From positions 186,001 through 250,000 of the forward strand of contig JALHSP010000026.1 in the NCBI GenBank assembly GCA_022865305.1: a stretch of 64,000 nucleotides of DNA, written 5' to 3'. Numbering within the stretch: the first letter of the stretch is position 1; the number at the start of each line of letters is the position of its first letter. The translations under genes and the position numbers were made by a program. Shown piece by piece: positions 25,083-33,533 of this stretch. Origin of the DNA: Bacteroidales bacterium (GTDB lineage: Bacteria; Bacteroidota; Bacteroidia; Bacteroidales; VadinHA17). The notes below the pieces were generated by a model. The model was not told where the DNA came from, searched no databases, and saw only the letters and a program-made list of their open reading frames with translations.

Positions 25083-27912
25083 TTTTAGTTCGCTTAGTAT
25101 ATTCCATAATATCCTCATAAACAAGACTAATATAGTATAAACCACCAATTTGTGCACTTCCAAAACTGGTGGTATAATAGTTGTTTAAAATATTTGATCC
25201 TCCCATTTTAAACACGGTTTTAATTGCAGAAACTTTGTACGAAATATGAGCATCAAGCGTGGTAAATGCCGGAATCTCTCCGGCACCAAAGCCTGCCTCC
25301 CACATAAAGCTACTTTGCCAGTGAAAATTTACATTAAATCCAAGGTTTGGAATGATTGCATGGTGACCGACAGACAGGTTTGCACGGTACTCAGGGGAAT
25401 TGAACTGGGCTTCCACACCAGGCGCATCAATGCCTTGCAGCAACTTATTATAGGCCACATTGCTTTTAATCAATATGCCGATGGGCGTCATATAATCCAT
25501 ACCTACCGCCCATCCGCATGATGAAACCGGTTGATCAGTTGTAAAAAAGGTCTGGTAAAGCAGATCTTTTTCAGTTCCTGCATCTTCAGCTAATTGAGCC
25601 ACCAGCTGAACTGCTTCAAATCCTTTGTATTTATTATAAAAAGCATACGTATCCAGAAATAGCTTTTTCCCCAGAAACAATCCTTTGTATCCAATTTCAG
25701 AAGAGGCAACTTTCTCAGGACTTAATCCCGGCAATACAATAGGGCCATTCTCCGTGACTGGTTTGTCTTTAACAGGATTTCTTCCCGACATGGGATATAG
25801 TGGAATCGAACTAAAATTATATTTGTTCTGAACTTCGGGCATTCCACCTATTGTTCTGAATATCCCTGTATTAACGTCCACCCATTGATCTGCAATGGAA
25901 GGGAAACGATAGGCAGTTTGAATGGTTCCTCTTATACTATGCTCCATTTTCGCCCCCGGGAAATAGATCAAAGAAAATCGGGGTGTGTATTGTGCTTTGA
26001 AATATTGGTTTTTATCGAACCTGAAAGCACTTGTTAATCTAAGATGGTCATTTATAAAGTTTTTATTGATCTGGACAAATGTCCCAAACTGATTAATGCT
26101 AATCGGGTGACCCGGTTCATCAATAAAAACAGTTCCATTACTGTTGACAAAATAAAAACGGTTCGAAGCACCAACCTGCATTTCCATAAAGTGAATAAGG
26201 TTCTTAAAATTATACATCCCCTCCACCTGATAGATTTTACTATTATCAAAAACCCCGGCTCCACCTTCGTTGATGGAGTTGGAAGTAATCTTATTCATCA
26301 TTGTATTAAATTCACTGGTACCATGAACAGGAAAGGCTGGTTTGGATGAATTAAAAATAACTCCTGTTTTCGGATCTCTGTTGTCCGCCACTAACCGTGC
26401 AAATTGGTGGGCATTATTCATATCGCCCGTAACAAGTGCAGTTTGTGTATATGCTGTCAGATAATCTGAAAACCAGTCTTCCGAAGGTTTCCATTCTTCG
26501 TTTAGCAGCAGTGCAGCACCTCCAACATCATACGATGAACCTGAATTTTCATTCACCCCCCACGCTCTGACATAATAATTAGGGTTATTCACTTCGATTT
26601 TTCCGGAAAGGATATTGAATTCGCGTGCTGCAAAACGGTTCTGTGCAGTATACACACTTGTACCCTGTGCATAATTAGTCTGTGCAATTGCTTCAGTACG
26701 TTCATTAATAAAATAATGCAATGATCCTGCAAATCTGAGGTTTTTCGTTTTGTCATCGGATAAATCACTTTCTTTCCAACCTGTTCGTGTAACCAGTTGA
26801 TCCGGAAAATATTGTATTGCTGTGTTAAAGAGTTCTTCATATTCCGGAGAACCCGGCGTTATACCTTGAGATTCAGCAATACCATCAATAACCTGGGGGC
26901 CTACATCTTTCAGGTTCAACGACACCAATGACTCATCACCATAGGTATTCACACCATCGTAACCTGGATTTGTAAGTCGGATTAATGATGGATCATTCAG
27001 GTCAGTCCGATCTCTTTTATCACCTGCCTGCCAATCGGTTGCATCCAGATATGAACCTGTAATTTTCAGGGCTATTCGATTACTGAAAGCCTTGGCATAT
27101 CTAAAATCCACTTCAAACATTGGCGTTAGATTATCAACTGTCCGGGAGGCAATGTTCATTACACCAGACTGAACTGAAACCGATAGTCCCTGATATTGAA
27201 ACGGATCTTTACTTTCTATTACCAGTGTACCATTCATTCCGCCAGGTCCATACAGGGCACTGGAAGCCCCCACCACCATTTCCAGGCTTTTAACATCAAT
27301 CTGCGACAATCCAAATATATTTCCTGCAGAGAAGCTCAATCCGGGGGCAATGTTTTCCACACCATCAATAATCTGGTTCATCCTGTAATTGGTATAATCG
27401 TTGAATCCCCTCGTATTGGGTAAACGAAACGTAAGGCCATGTACATTCATATCTACCCCTTTTAACTGGTATAAACCATCGTAGAAGTTTGCTGCAGAAA
27501 TTTGCTTCAAATCGCGCAAATTCATTTTCTCGATACTAACCGGAGACCTTAAAATATTTTCCTCGACACGACTGGCAGAAATTACTACTTCCTGCCCCAA
27601 TAATAATTGTTCTTCCATTTTGATTTCAAGAAATGTAGTTGCATTTATCACTTCAATATCCTGTGATACAAAACCTACATATGAAATATGTAATACCAGG
27701 GGTAGTGGAATTTGGGTTTTAAGTGCAAAAACACCGTCGTTTCCGGTAATTGTTCCATGTATATCATTTTTGATGGCAATGTGAACGCCAATCATAGGTT
27801 CACCCGTTTTAGAATCAGTAATTTTTCCTTTGATTTCATTGCTTTGTGCTGATACCGGGTTTAAAATCAGAACGAAAATCAAAAAAGTTATTAAGCAGGA
27901 TATTGCTTTCAT
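25078..27912 (-). CDS. TonB-dependent outer-membrane receptor (944 aa)
   Basis: Signal peptide MKAISCLITFLIFVLILNPVSAQ, then a CarboxypepD_reg-like domain (~25-110, KGKITDSKTGEPMIGVHIAI and GYFVSQ-type strand), the plug (about 120-235, EEQLLLGQEVVISASRVEEN and ALYGPGGMNGTLVIESK), and a 22-strand-type barrel to the C-terminus. The barrel ends without a terminal Phe (IMEYTKRTKN). There is no SusD partner, so a siderophore, vitamin or other small ligand is more likely than glycan. It is a lone gene with a perfect 16-bp palindrome 150 bp upstream (28066) that could bind a regulator. Confidence 0.93.
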   Translation of the reverse strand: MKAISCLITFLIFVLILNPVSAQSNEIKGKITDSKTGEPMIGVHIAIKNDIHGTITGNDGVFALKTQIPLPLVLHISYVGFVSQDIEVINATTFLEIKMEEQLLLGQEVVISASRVEENILRSPVSIEKMNLRDLKQISAANFYDGLYQLKGVDMNVHGLTFRLPNTRGFNDYTNYRMNQIIDGVENIAPGLSFSAGNIFGLSQIDVKSLEMVVGASSALYGPGGMNGTLVIESKDPFQYQGLSVSVQSGVMNIASRTVDNLTPMFEVDFRYAKAFSNRIALKITGSYLDATDWQAGDKRDRTDLNDPSLIRLTNPGYDGVNTYGDESLVSLNLKDVGPQVIDGIAESQGITPGSPEYEELFNTAIQYFPDQLVTRTGWKESDLSDDKTKNLRFAGSLHYFINERTEAIAQTNYAQGTSVYTAQNRFAAREFNILSGKIEVNNPNYYVRAWGVNENSGSSYDVGGAALLLNEEWKPSEDWFSDYLTAYTQTALVTGDMNNAHQFARLVADNRDPKTGVIFNSSKPAFPVHGTSEFNTMMNKITSNSINEGGAGVFDNSKIYQVEGMYNFKNLIHFMEMQVGASNRFYFVNSNGTVFIDEPGHPISINQFGTFVQINKNFINDHLRLTSAFRFDKNQYFKAQYTPRFSLIYFPGAKMEHSIRGTIQTAYRFPSIADQWVDVNTGIFRTIGGMPEVQNKYNFSSIPLYPMSGRNPVKDKPVTENGPIVLPGLSPEKVASSEIGYKGLFLGKKLFLDTYAFYNKYKGFEAVQLVAQLAEDAGTEKDLLYQTFFTTDQPVSSCGWAVGMDYMTPIGILIKSNVAYNKLLQGIDAPGVEAQFNSPEYRANLSVGHHAIIPNLGFNVNFHWQSSFMWEAGFGAGEIPAFTTLDAHISYKVSAIKTVFKMGGSNILNNYYTTSFGSAQIGGLYYISLVYEDIMEYTKRTKN

Positions 27913-28284
27913 AATTTAATAAACGTTTTAAATATGGTAATATTAAGTCCCCCTGTCCGATTTAATGCGAGCAGTCAATTACGGACAAAATTGAACTGTG
28001 GTATATTCATTAAAAACAAAGAAATTTTATAGCCTGTTTTGTCAAAATCAAAATTAAATATTTTTTCAGATTATAATCTGATTAATTGTAACTTCATTAA
28101 ATGGAAAAACTATTACAGAAAAGGAGTTAATTTAGAAGTATAAACCTGTAAACTTTTTTCAGGACGAGTCAAAGAGGTGATGGGGTGAGGGGGAGAAGGG
28201 GAGAAAAGAGAAAGGGAAAAGGAGAAAGGAGAAAGTATAAGACCCAGGACCGCAAACCGCACGCCGCAAACCGCAAGACAATAT
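27913..28284. other. Intergenic region between TonB receptor and response regulator
   Basis: AT-rich promoter-like sequence (27913-28110) holding the palindrome at 28066, then a purine tract gggggagaaggggagaaaag with further GGAGAAA units (28186-28235) and a short ccgcaaaccgcacgccgcaa run. No gene. Confidence 0.6.
28066..28081. promoter_or_regulatory. Palindromic site upstream of TonB receptor
   Basis: Perfect palindrome tcagattataatctga. A CAAAATTA at 28049-28056 (TAATTTTG on the minus strand) lies beside it and could be the -7 box of the receptor gene. Operator function is a guess from position. Confidence 0.35.
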
Positions 28285-29055
28285 TTATCTCTCAAGCCAT
28301 CTTCTGAATTCTGTCAGCTTGCTGCGACTTACTAATATATCGTCATCTCTTGAATTGACAATTTTCAGTTTTAACCTGCTGCCTGAATATGAAATTATGT
28401 CAGCTATTGCATCGATATTTACAATATGCTTTCTGCTTATCCTGAAAAATTGCTTCGGATCAATAAGCTTTTCAATCTGCTCAAGCGAATAGTTAATATC
28501 GTATGTTTTACCTGTATTGTCGAGAATGAAGGTAGCCTTTTCGAGACTATAGAATAAGTTTATTTTTTCGACCTCAATTGATTTAATATGCATTCCAATG
28601 TTTACTACAAAACGTGATTTATAGTTATTGGTCAGCAACTTCATTACCTGGTCAACCTTGTATCTTAAAGTCTGGTTATAAACATCTTTTATACTGTAAC
28701 TAATTGATCTGAACTGATCTATTGCATATTTAAGATCGTCAATACCTATCGGTTTCAATAAATAATCAATACTGTTGACTTTAAAAGCTTTTATTGCATA
28801 TTCCTCGTAAGCTGTCGTAAAAATTACCGGACATGTAATATTTACATGATTAAATATCTCAAAGCTCAAACCATCAGATAACTGAATATCAAGAAATATC
28901 AAATCCGGCACAGGATTATTTTTAAACCATACCAGGGCTTCATCGACTGAAGAAATAATTCTGAGAATGTCAATTTTTATATCGACCTGGTTTATTAATC
29001 TTTGAAGATGTTCTGCTGCAGGCTTTTCATCTTCAATAATTATTGCCTTATACAT
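28285..29055 (-). CDS. LytTR-family response regulator
   Basis: 256 residues. The receiver domain (1-~120) has acidic EDEKPAAEHL, the phospho-acceptor in IFLDIQLSDG (Asp near 56), FTTAYEEYAIKAF and the Lys in LLKPIG. A LytTR DNA-binding domain fills the C-terminus (FVVNIGMHIKSIEVEKINLF, FFRISRKHIVNIDAI). It overlaps the upstream histidine kinase gene by 8 nt and belongs to the same likely operon as a TPR protein and a TonB receptor, which may be its targets or its signal source. Confidence 0.95.
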   Translation of the reverse strand: MYKAIIIEDEKPAAEHLQRLINQVDIKIDILRIISSVDEALVWFKNNPVPDLIFLDIQLSDGLSFEIFNHVNITCPVIFTTAYEEYAIKAFKVNSIDYLLKPIGIDDLKYAIDQFRSISYSIKDVYNQTLRYKVDQVMKLLTNNYKSRFVVNIGMHIKSIEVEKINLFYSLEKATFILDNTGKTYDINYSLEQIEKLIDPKQFFRISRKHIVNIDAIADIISYSGSRLKLKIVNSRDDDILVSRSKLTEFRRWLER

Positions 29056-30103
29056 CTTTTATACTTAAAACAGGAATTTTAACTACGAAGTTTTCATTTG
29101 ACATCTCAACCAGAACTTCTTTATCAGATAAATATTTGTATCTCGATTTAATATTTTCCAGGCCTATTTTACTGGATACAATTTCAGTCTTTTTAGGTTG
29201 CAGGTTGTTTCTTACAACAATATAATCTTCTTCTTCCCTGATCTCAACTATTAATGGTTTGTTTACCACTATCGTATTGTGTTTGATTGCATTTTCAAGA
29301 AGCATCTGCAACGCCATCGGAATAATGAATTTATCAGTTGCATCAGATAAATTTATGTTTATTTGAAGTGAGTCTTCATGTCTTATCTGGTACAAATATG
29401 AAATCGATTCGAGCAATTTCTTCTCAGTTGCTAAATCAACCACTTCTTTTTCACGGCATTCAAGAACATATCTGAAAACATTTGAGAATTCCCGGATAAA
29501 TGTTACTGCTTTATGCTGGTCTTTATAAACTAATGAAGATAAGGCTGTTAAGCTATTGAAAAGAAAATGTGGATTAACCTGATTTTTAAGAGCTTCGTAT
29601 TCGATTGCCAGTTTTTCTCTTTTAAGCTTTTCTTCATTTACAGCTGCCTGCTTCCAGCTTTTAAAGAAATGAGAACTATTGATCAGGATAACACCTGTAA
29701 TTGTAAAAATGATCAGATATTTTAGTCCTTCAAATGTCTTACTGTATAAGATGTCAATTCCCTGTTTTTGTATCACAATAAAAATCAGGTAATTAACTGT
29801 AAAAAGAATAAGAATGCCAATTATTATTTCGAGAAAAGCAGTTAAAAAAAACCTCAGATTAGGTCTCTTTAACCAGGAGATATGTTGTTCGAGCTTCCAT
29901 TCGATGTATTCAAAACTCTTCATTGAAGGTATGCCAATTGCCAAAGAATAGATCATGACAAACGACATGATCTTAACAGACAAAAATCCCTGCGGGTAAG
30001 CGAGAAGTGTAATAATTAAACCTATAATGATCGGAATTATCAGGTGCCATGGGGAGAACTTGAAAATTTTAAAATCGGGTTTTATGTAAATGTCAGATAG
30101 CAT
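29048..30103 (-). CDS. LytS/YehU-type sensor histidine kinase
   Basis: 351 residues. At least three or four membrane helices occupy residues ~15-155 (WHLIIPIIIGLIITLLAY, FLEIIIGILILFTVNYLIF, YLIIFTITGVILI). The His_kinase domain starts with the phospho-acceptor motif QVNPHFLFNSLTALSS. The catalytic N-box is MLLENAIKHN and a late G-box is SKIGLENIKSRY. There is no extra periplasmic sensor domain, so the signal is probably read in or near the membrane. It pairs with the LytTR regulator directly downstream (8-nt overlap). Confidence 0.95.
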   Translation of the reverse strand: MLSDIYIKPDFKIFKFSPWHLIIPIIIGLIITLLAYPQGFLSVKIMSFVMIYSLAIGIPSMKSFEYIEWKLEQHISWLKRPNLRFFLTAFLEIIIGILILFTVNYLIFIVIQKQGIDILYSKTFEGLKYLIIFTITGVILINSSHFFKSWKQAAVNEEKLKREKLAIEYEALKNQVNPHFLFNSLTALSSLVYKDQHKAVTFIREFSNVFRYVLECREKEVVDLATEKKLLESISYLYQIRHEDSLQININLSDATDKFIIPMALQMLLENAIKHNTIVVNKPLIVEIREEEDYIVVRNNLQPKKTEIVSSKIGLENIKSRYKYLSDKEVLVEMSNENFVVKIPVLSIKDV

Positions 30104-30242
30104 AGTTCAGTTTCATATCCGGAAAGTTACATCGTAATTCAATGATATGCATTTATTTCTTTCATTGCTGTCAAATTTAGGCATTTATATATTTCGGTTA
30201 TACCCTTTTTTATGAATTCAGAATATCATGTTTTTGGATCGA

Positions 30243-30929
30243 TTATTCCTTTTTATCCGGCTGTTTATCTGAATTCTGTCCAGGCAGGTCAGTTTTGCAT
30301 TCATTGTACAATCTCAAAGCATCTTCTTCACCCCAGAATGGATGAATAATGCTCTTTGGTTTAAAACTCTTATATACATTTAATGCTTTATCAAATATGG
30401 GAATGGCAGCCTCCTTTCCCCCGCCAAAAAACTTCGGTGTGTTCATTATCGATTTACCTCTTAAATAATATATCCTGGGATTTCCAGGGTCAAGCTTTTC
30501 AGCATCATTAAGAGCACTGGCAGCTTTTGGAAGATATATGGGCCCATTGATCATCGGGCTGATCGACATACGTGCATAATACAACATGCTTTGAAGCACA
30601 TAAATTTCACATTCATCAGGTTTGATCTTAAACGCTTCATCAAGAAGATTCTGAGCCCTGCCACAGTACATTTCCCTGTCGCCTTCATTGGTTTCAATAA
30701 AACCCATATTAATATAAGCATAGGCCTCGTAATAATATGGTAACCATTCATTTTTGTATACGAGTAAGATCCGTTCGCTGCAATTGGCTAACTGCCGGTA
30801 ATTCTCCAGCTTATAATCCTTATAAGCCAGCTCAATACTGTTCCTTAATATTGAATAATACAAAGTATCGCTACCGGGAGTTTTGTGGGCGATCAACAAT
30901 ACAAGCGCAATAAGTAATATTTTTTTCAT
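30243..30929 (-). CDS. Secreted TPR-repeat protein
   Basis: 228 residues with a short signal peptide (KKILLIALVLLIAHKTPGS). At least three TPR-like helix pairs can be seen: YYEAYAYINMGFIET, AQNLLDEAFKIKPDECEIYV and AASALNDAEKLDPGNPRIYYLRGKS. The C-terminus is charged (NSDKQPDKKE). Probably a periplasmic scaffold. It lies between the TonB receptor and the histidine kinase in one direction (110 and 140 nt spacing), which suggests a role in the same response. Confidence 0.8.
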   Translation of the reverse strand: MKKILLIALVLLIAHKTPGSDTLYYSILRNSIELAYKDYKLENYRQLANCSERILLVYKNEWLPYYYEAYAYINMGFIETNEGDREMYCGRAQNLLDEAFKIKPDECEIYVLQSMLYYARMSISPMINGPIYLPKAASALNDAEKLDPGNPRIYYLRGKSIMNTPKFFGGGKEAAIPIFDKALNVYKSFKPKSIIHPFWGEEDALRLYNECKTDLPGQNSDKQPDKKE

Positions 30930-31038
30930 TTGTACAGGATTTCATTCTATTGGTTATGATTCTATTTAATGTAATGCGATGAGCTGCTTAAGTTTTAATA
31001 TACTGACTCCATGATCCTTTGTGCCTTTGCACCATTCT

Positions 31039-33195
31039 TTATATTTCAGGTTTCCCGGTAAAAGAAACGAACAGTCCAACCAGATAAAATCTCCGTGACA
31101 CCGGTATCACAGGTTCTGATTCATAAACACCATATTCATCCGGATGATTTGCATACCTGTATCCAAAAATATTTTCGCTGCCAAGGATATTCGTAACCTG
31201 GGCATAGATCATGGTAAACTTCCCAAAAATCTCAGTAAATTGGAAGATGCTCAGGCTTAGATTATTATATGATTTTGTTCTTTTCATTTCACTATAACTG
31301 ATATTTGGATTGATATATGGCCGTCCGCTTGAGAATTCGTAACCTGCACTGATGTATGAATCAGTTTTCGATATATAATGCTTATATACTAATGACAGGT
31401 TGTGTGTCGAAAGGAAAAATGGAGAGTGCTCAAAACTATAATCCTTATAATTCCGCTTGCTGTCAATCAATGAATAAGATATCCAGAAATCTCCGTTTTT
31501 TATTGATTTTGAGTCCCTGTAGAATAAATCAATACCTTTTGCATATCCGGATCCATTATTATTGAATGCCTCAGGTGCAATGGCATAAAGAGAATCATAT
31601 TTAATAAGTCTGTCATATTTTTTATAGTAAGCTTCAATCCTGAATATTCTACTCTCTTTAGTCACCTGGTAATTAATAATGAAGTGGTCTGCCTGTTCTG
31701 TTTTTAGTTTATTGTTATAGGCCAGGTATTCGTTTAAAGGTTGTTCGGAGAAGCTTCCGTATCCTAAGGACATCTGGCTGTTTATTGAAGTTTTGTATGC
31801 TAAAGAAAACCGTGGCGATATGTATGACTCATTTGATAACGGAACAGATTCAGCTCTTCCTCCGATCCGTGTCGAGATCCTTTTAAATAATTTGATTTCT
31901 GATTCAATAAAAGCTGCAATTACAGGGCTGTTATATTTCCAACTGTATGAATTACCTGAAAGAGGGATATAATTCCTCGAAAAATCTTTATTAAACAGAT
32001 CCACTCCGAACCTTAGATTTATTTTTTCATTGACTGGTTTTGTAAGAGCAAGTTTAAACGCATATGATTGTTTTGTGGTTTCAATATTATCTTCATTCAT
32101 TTTAATTTTCTCATTATCAAAATTATACGAAGCACCGGAATTCACTATCCACTCTTTCCCGATAATTCCTTTGTAGGACGATACTATAAACAGATCATTG
32201 TTTTTAAGCGAGATAAGATCATCCAGCCGGGTATCGAGGTTGCGATAATACATGCCGCTGTTATCCATTGAAAAATTTGTCAGTATTTTTATCAGGCCGC
32301 TTTTCCCGACTTTCTGGCGATAAGCGATCATCTGGCCAAAATTCTCAGGTTCGTGATTCCATTTGATATTTGAGTTAATTATCCTGTAAAGGGGAGACAT
32401 ATTGACATATTGCGTTGAAGCAGACAGAGATGACTTCTCCCATTTTTTTGTTTTATTAAAACTGACACCTGAAAAAAACAGAGAAAGTCCCGTTTCATCT
32501 TTTTCCGGTTTATCGATTGAATTCAGAATTAATACTGACGACAATGCCTGTCCATATTCGGCAGAATATCCACCTGTACTGAAAACTGTTCCGCGGAATA
32601 ACATAGGAGAGAATCTTCCACGAACCGGTACGCTTGGCATTTTTGCAGTGTAAGGACTCTCGACCATCAATCCGTCAATAAATGTTTTTGTTTCATTTTG
32701 TTCCCCTCCACGAACAAACAAACCTCCTTCATCACCGACATTGCTTGTTCCCGGCAACGTTCTTATAACGCTTAACGCATCACCGAAACCAATAGGGTTA
32801 GTGGCCATATCCAGTCTGTTCAACGCCACTGATTTTTTCTTATCCCCGGCTTCAAATGTGCTGGCATAAACAACAACTTCTTTTAGCTCAACATCATTTT
32901 CAGAAATTGTAATTATAAGTTCAATAGTATCATTCTGAAGTGTAACAGGTTCTTCATGCGTTTTGTATCCGATGCAGCTCACTACCAGGATCTTGTCTCC
33001 TGTTAGATCAGTTGATAATAAGAATTTGCCCTGTTCGTCGGAATTTGTCCCTTCAATTGTTCCTTTAAAATAGATATTTGCCCCGATAACAGGCTGGTTT
33101 TTATCAGTCTGTATATTCCCATTAATAGTTGTTTGACAGAGTAAACTGTTAATCTGTAAAAGAAACAAGATTCCTGACATGCCAAATTTTACCAT
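31039..33195 (-). CDS. TonB-dependent receptor (718 aa)
   Basis: Signal peptide to about residue 20 (GILFLLQINSLLC), then a CarboxypepD_reg-like domain (INGNIQTDKNQPVIGANIYF, VVSCIGYKTHEEPV), a TonB-box-like segment (ELKEVVVYAST), a plug with IRTLPGTSNVGDEGGLFVRG and GGYSAEYGQALSS, and a barrel. It heads the likely operon with the TPR protein, LytS-type kinase and LytTR regulator. The mix suggests surface sensing or uptake under two-component control. No SusD. Ligand unknown. Confidence 0.92.
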   Translation of the reverse strand: MVKFGMSGILFLLQINSLLCQTTINGNIQTDKNQPVIGANIYFKGTIEGTNSDEQGKFLLSTDLTGDKILVVSCIGYKTHEEPVTLQNDTIELIITISENDVELKEVVVYASTFEAGDKKKSVALNRLDMATNPIGFGDALSVIRTLPGTSNVGDEGGLFVRGGEQNETKTFIDGLMVESPYTAKMPSVPVRGRFSPMLFRGTVFSTGGYSAEYGQALSSVLILNSIDKPEKDETGLSLFFSGVSFNKTKKWEKSSLSASTQYVNMSPLYRIINSNIKWNHEPENFGQMIAYRQKVGKSGLIKILTNFSMDNSGMYYRNLDTRLDDLISLKNNDLFIVSSYKGIIGKEWIVNSGASYNFDNEKIKMNEDNIETTKQSYAFKLALTKPVNEKINLRFGVDLFNKDFSRNYIPLSGNSYSWKYNSPVIAAFIESEIKLFKRISTRIGGRAESVPLSNESYISPRFSLAYKTSINSQMSLGYGSFSEQPLNEYLAYNNKLKTEQADHFIINYQVTKESRIFRIEAYYKKYDRLIKYDSLYAIAPEAFNNNGSGYAKGIDLFYRDSKSIKNGDFWISYSLIDSKRNYKDYSFEHSPFFLSTHNLSLVYKHYISKTDSYISAGYEFSSGRPYINPNISYSEMKRTKSYNNLSLSIFQFTEIFGKFTMIYAQVTNILGSENIFGYRYANHPDEYGVYESEPVIPVSRRFYLVGLFVSFTGKPEI

Positions 33196-33533
33196 TGATT
33201 TTACTCTTTTTCATTGCAAATTTTGTTTATCTGTTATTTGCTGCAAAATAAAAGTTACCAATCGGTTAAAAATTAAAGATGAAATGCAACTATGATAGAT
33301 GAACAGAAATTCGTCCTCAATTCCCTGCCTGCCCTTCCTACCGGCAGGCAGGCGTCACTCTCTAGAATTAAAAATCCCGCAGATTATTGATCTTGCGGGA
33401 TTTGCGATTTAATGACGTGGTGCATGGTCCGCCTTTGCTGTTCCGTCGATGAAGCTTTAGAGCGTAAGCGACAAGCCTTTGGCAATCCGAACACCTGGCA
33501 GCCGGGTGACTATCAAAAACCAGAGACAGAATT
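33196..33533. repeat. Intergenic repeats
   Basis: No gene. Contains the CTGCCTGCC inverted repeat (33317-33357), an AAATCCCGCA stem copy (33372-33403) with its flank (to 33422), and a tccgcctttgctgttccg segment (33428-33480). Confidence 0.7.
33372..33422 (+). repeat. AAATCCCGCA stem element, copy 2
   Basis: aaatcccgca, 12-nt loop, tgcgggattt, then gcgatttaatgacgtggtgc. Matches 23248 in stem, loop length and flank. It lies directly downstream of the CTGCCTGCC repeat. Confidence 0.75.
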
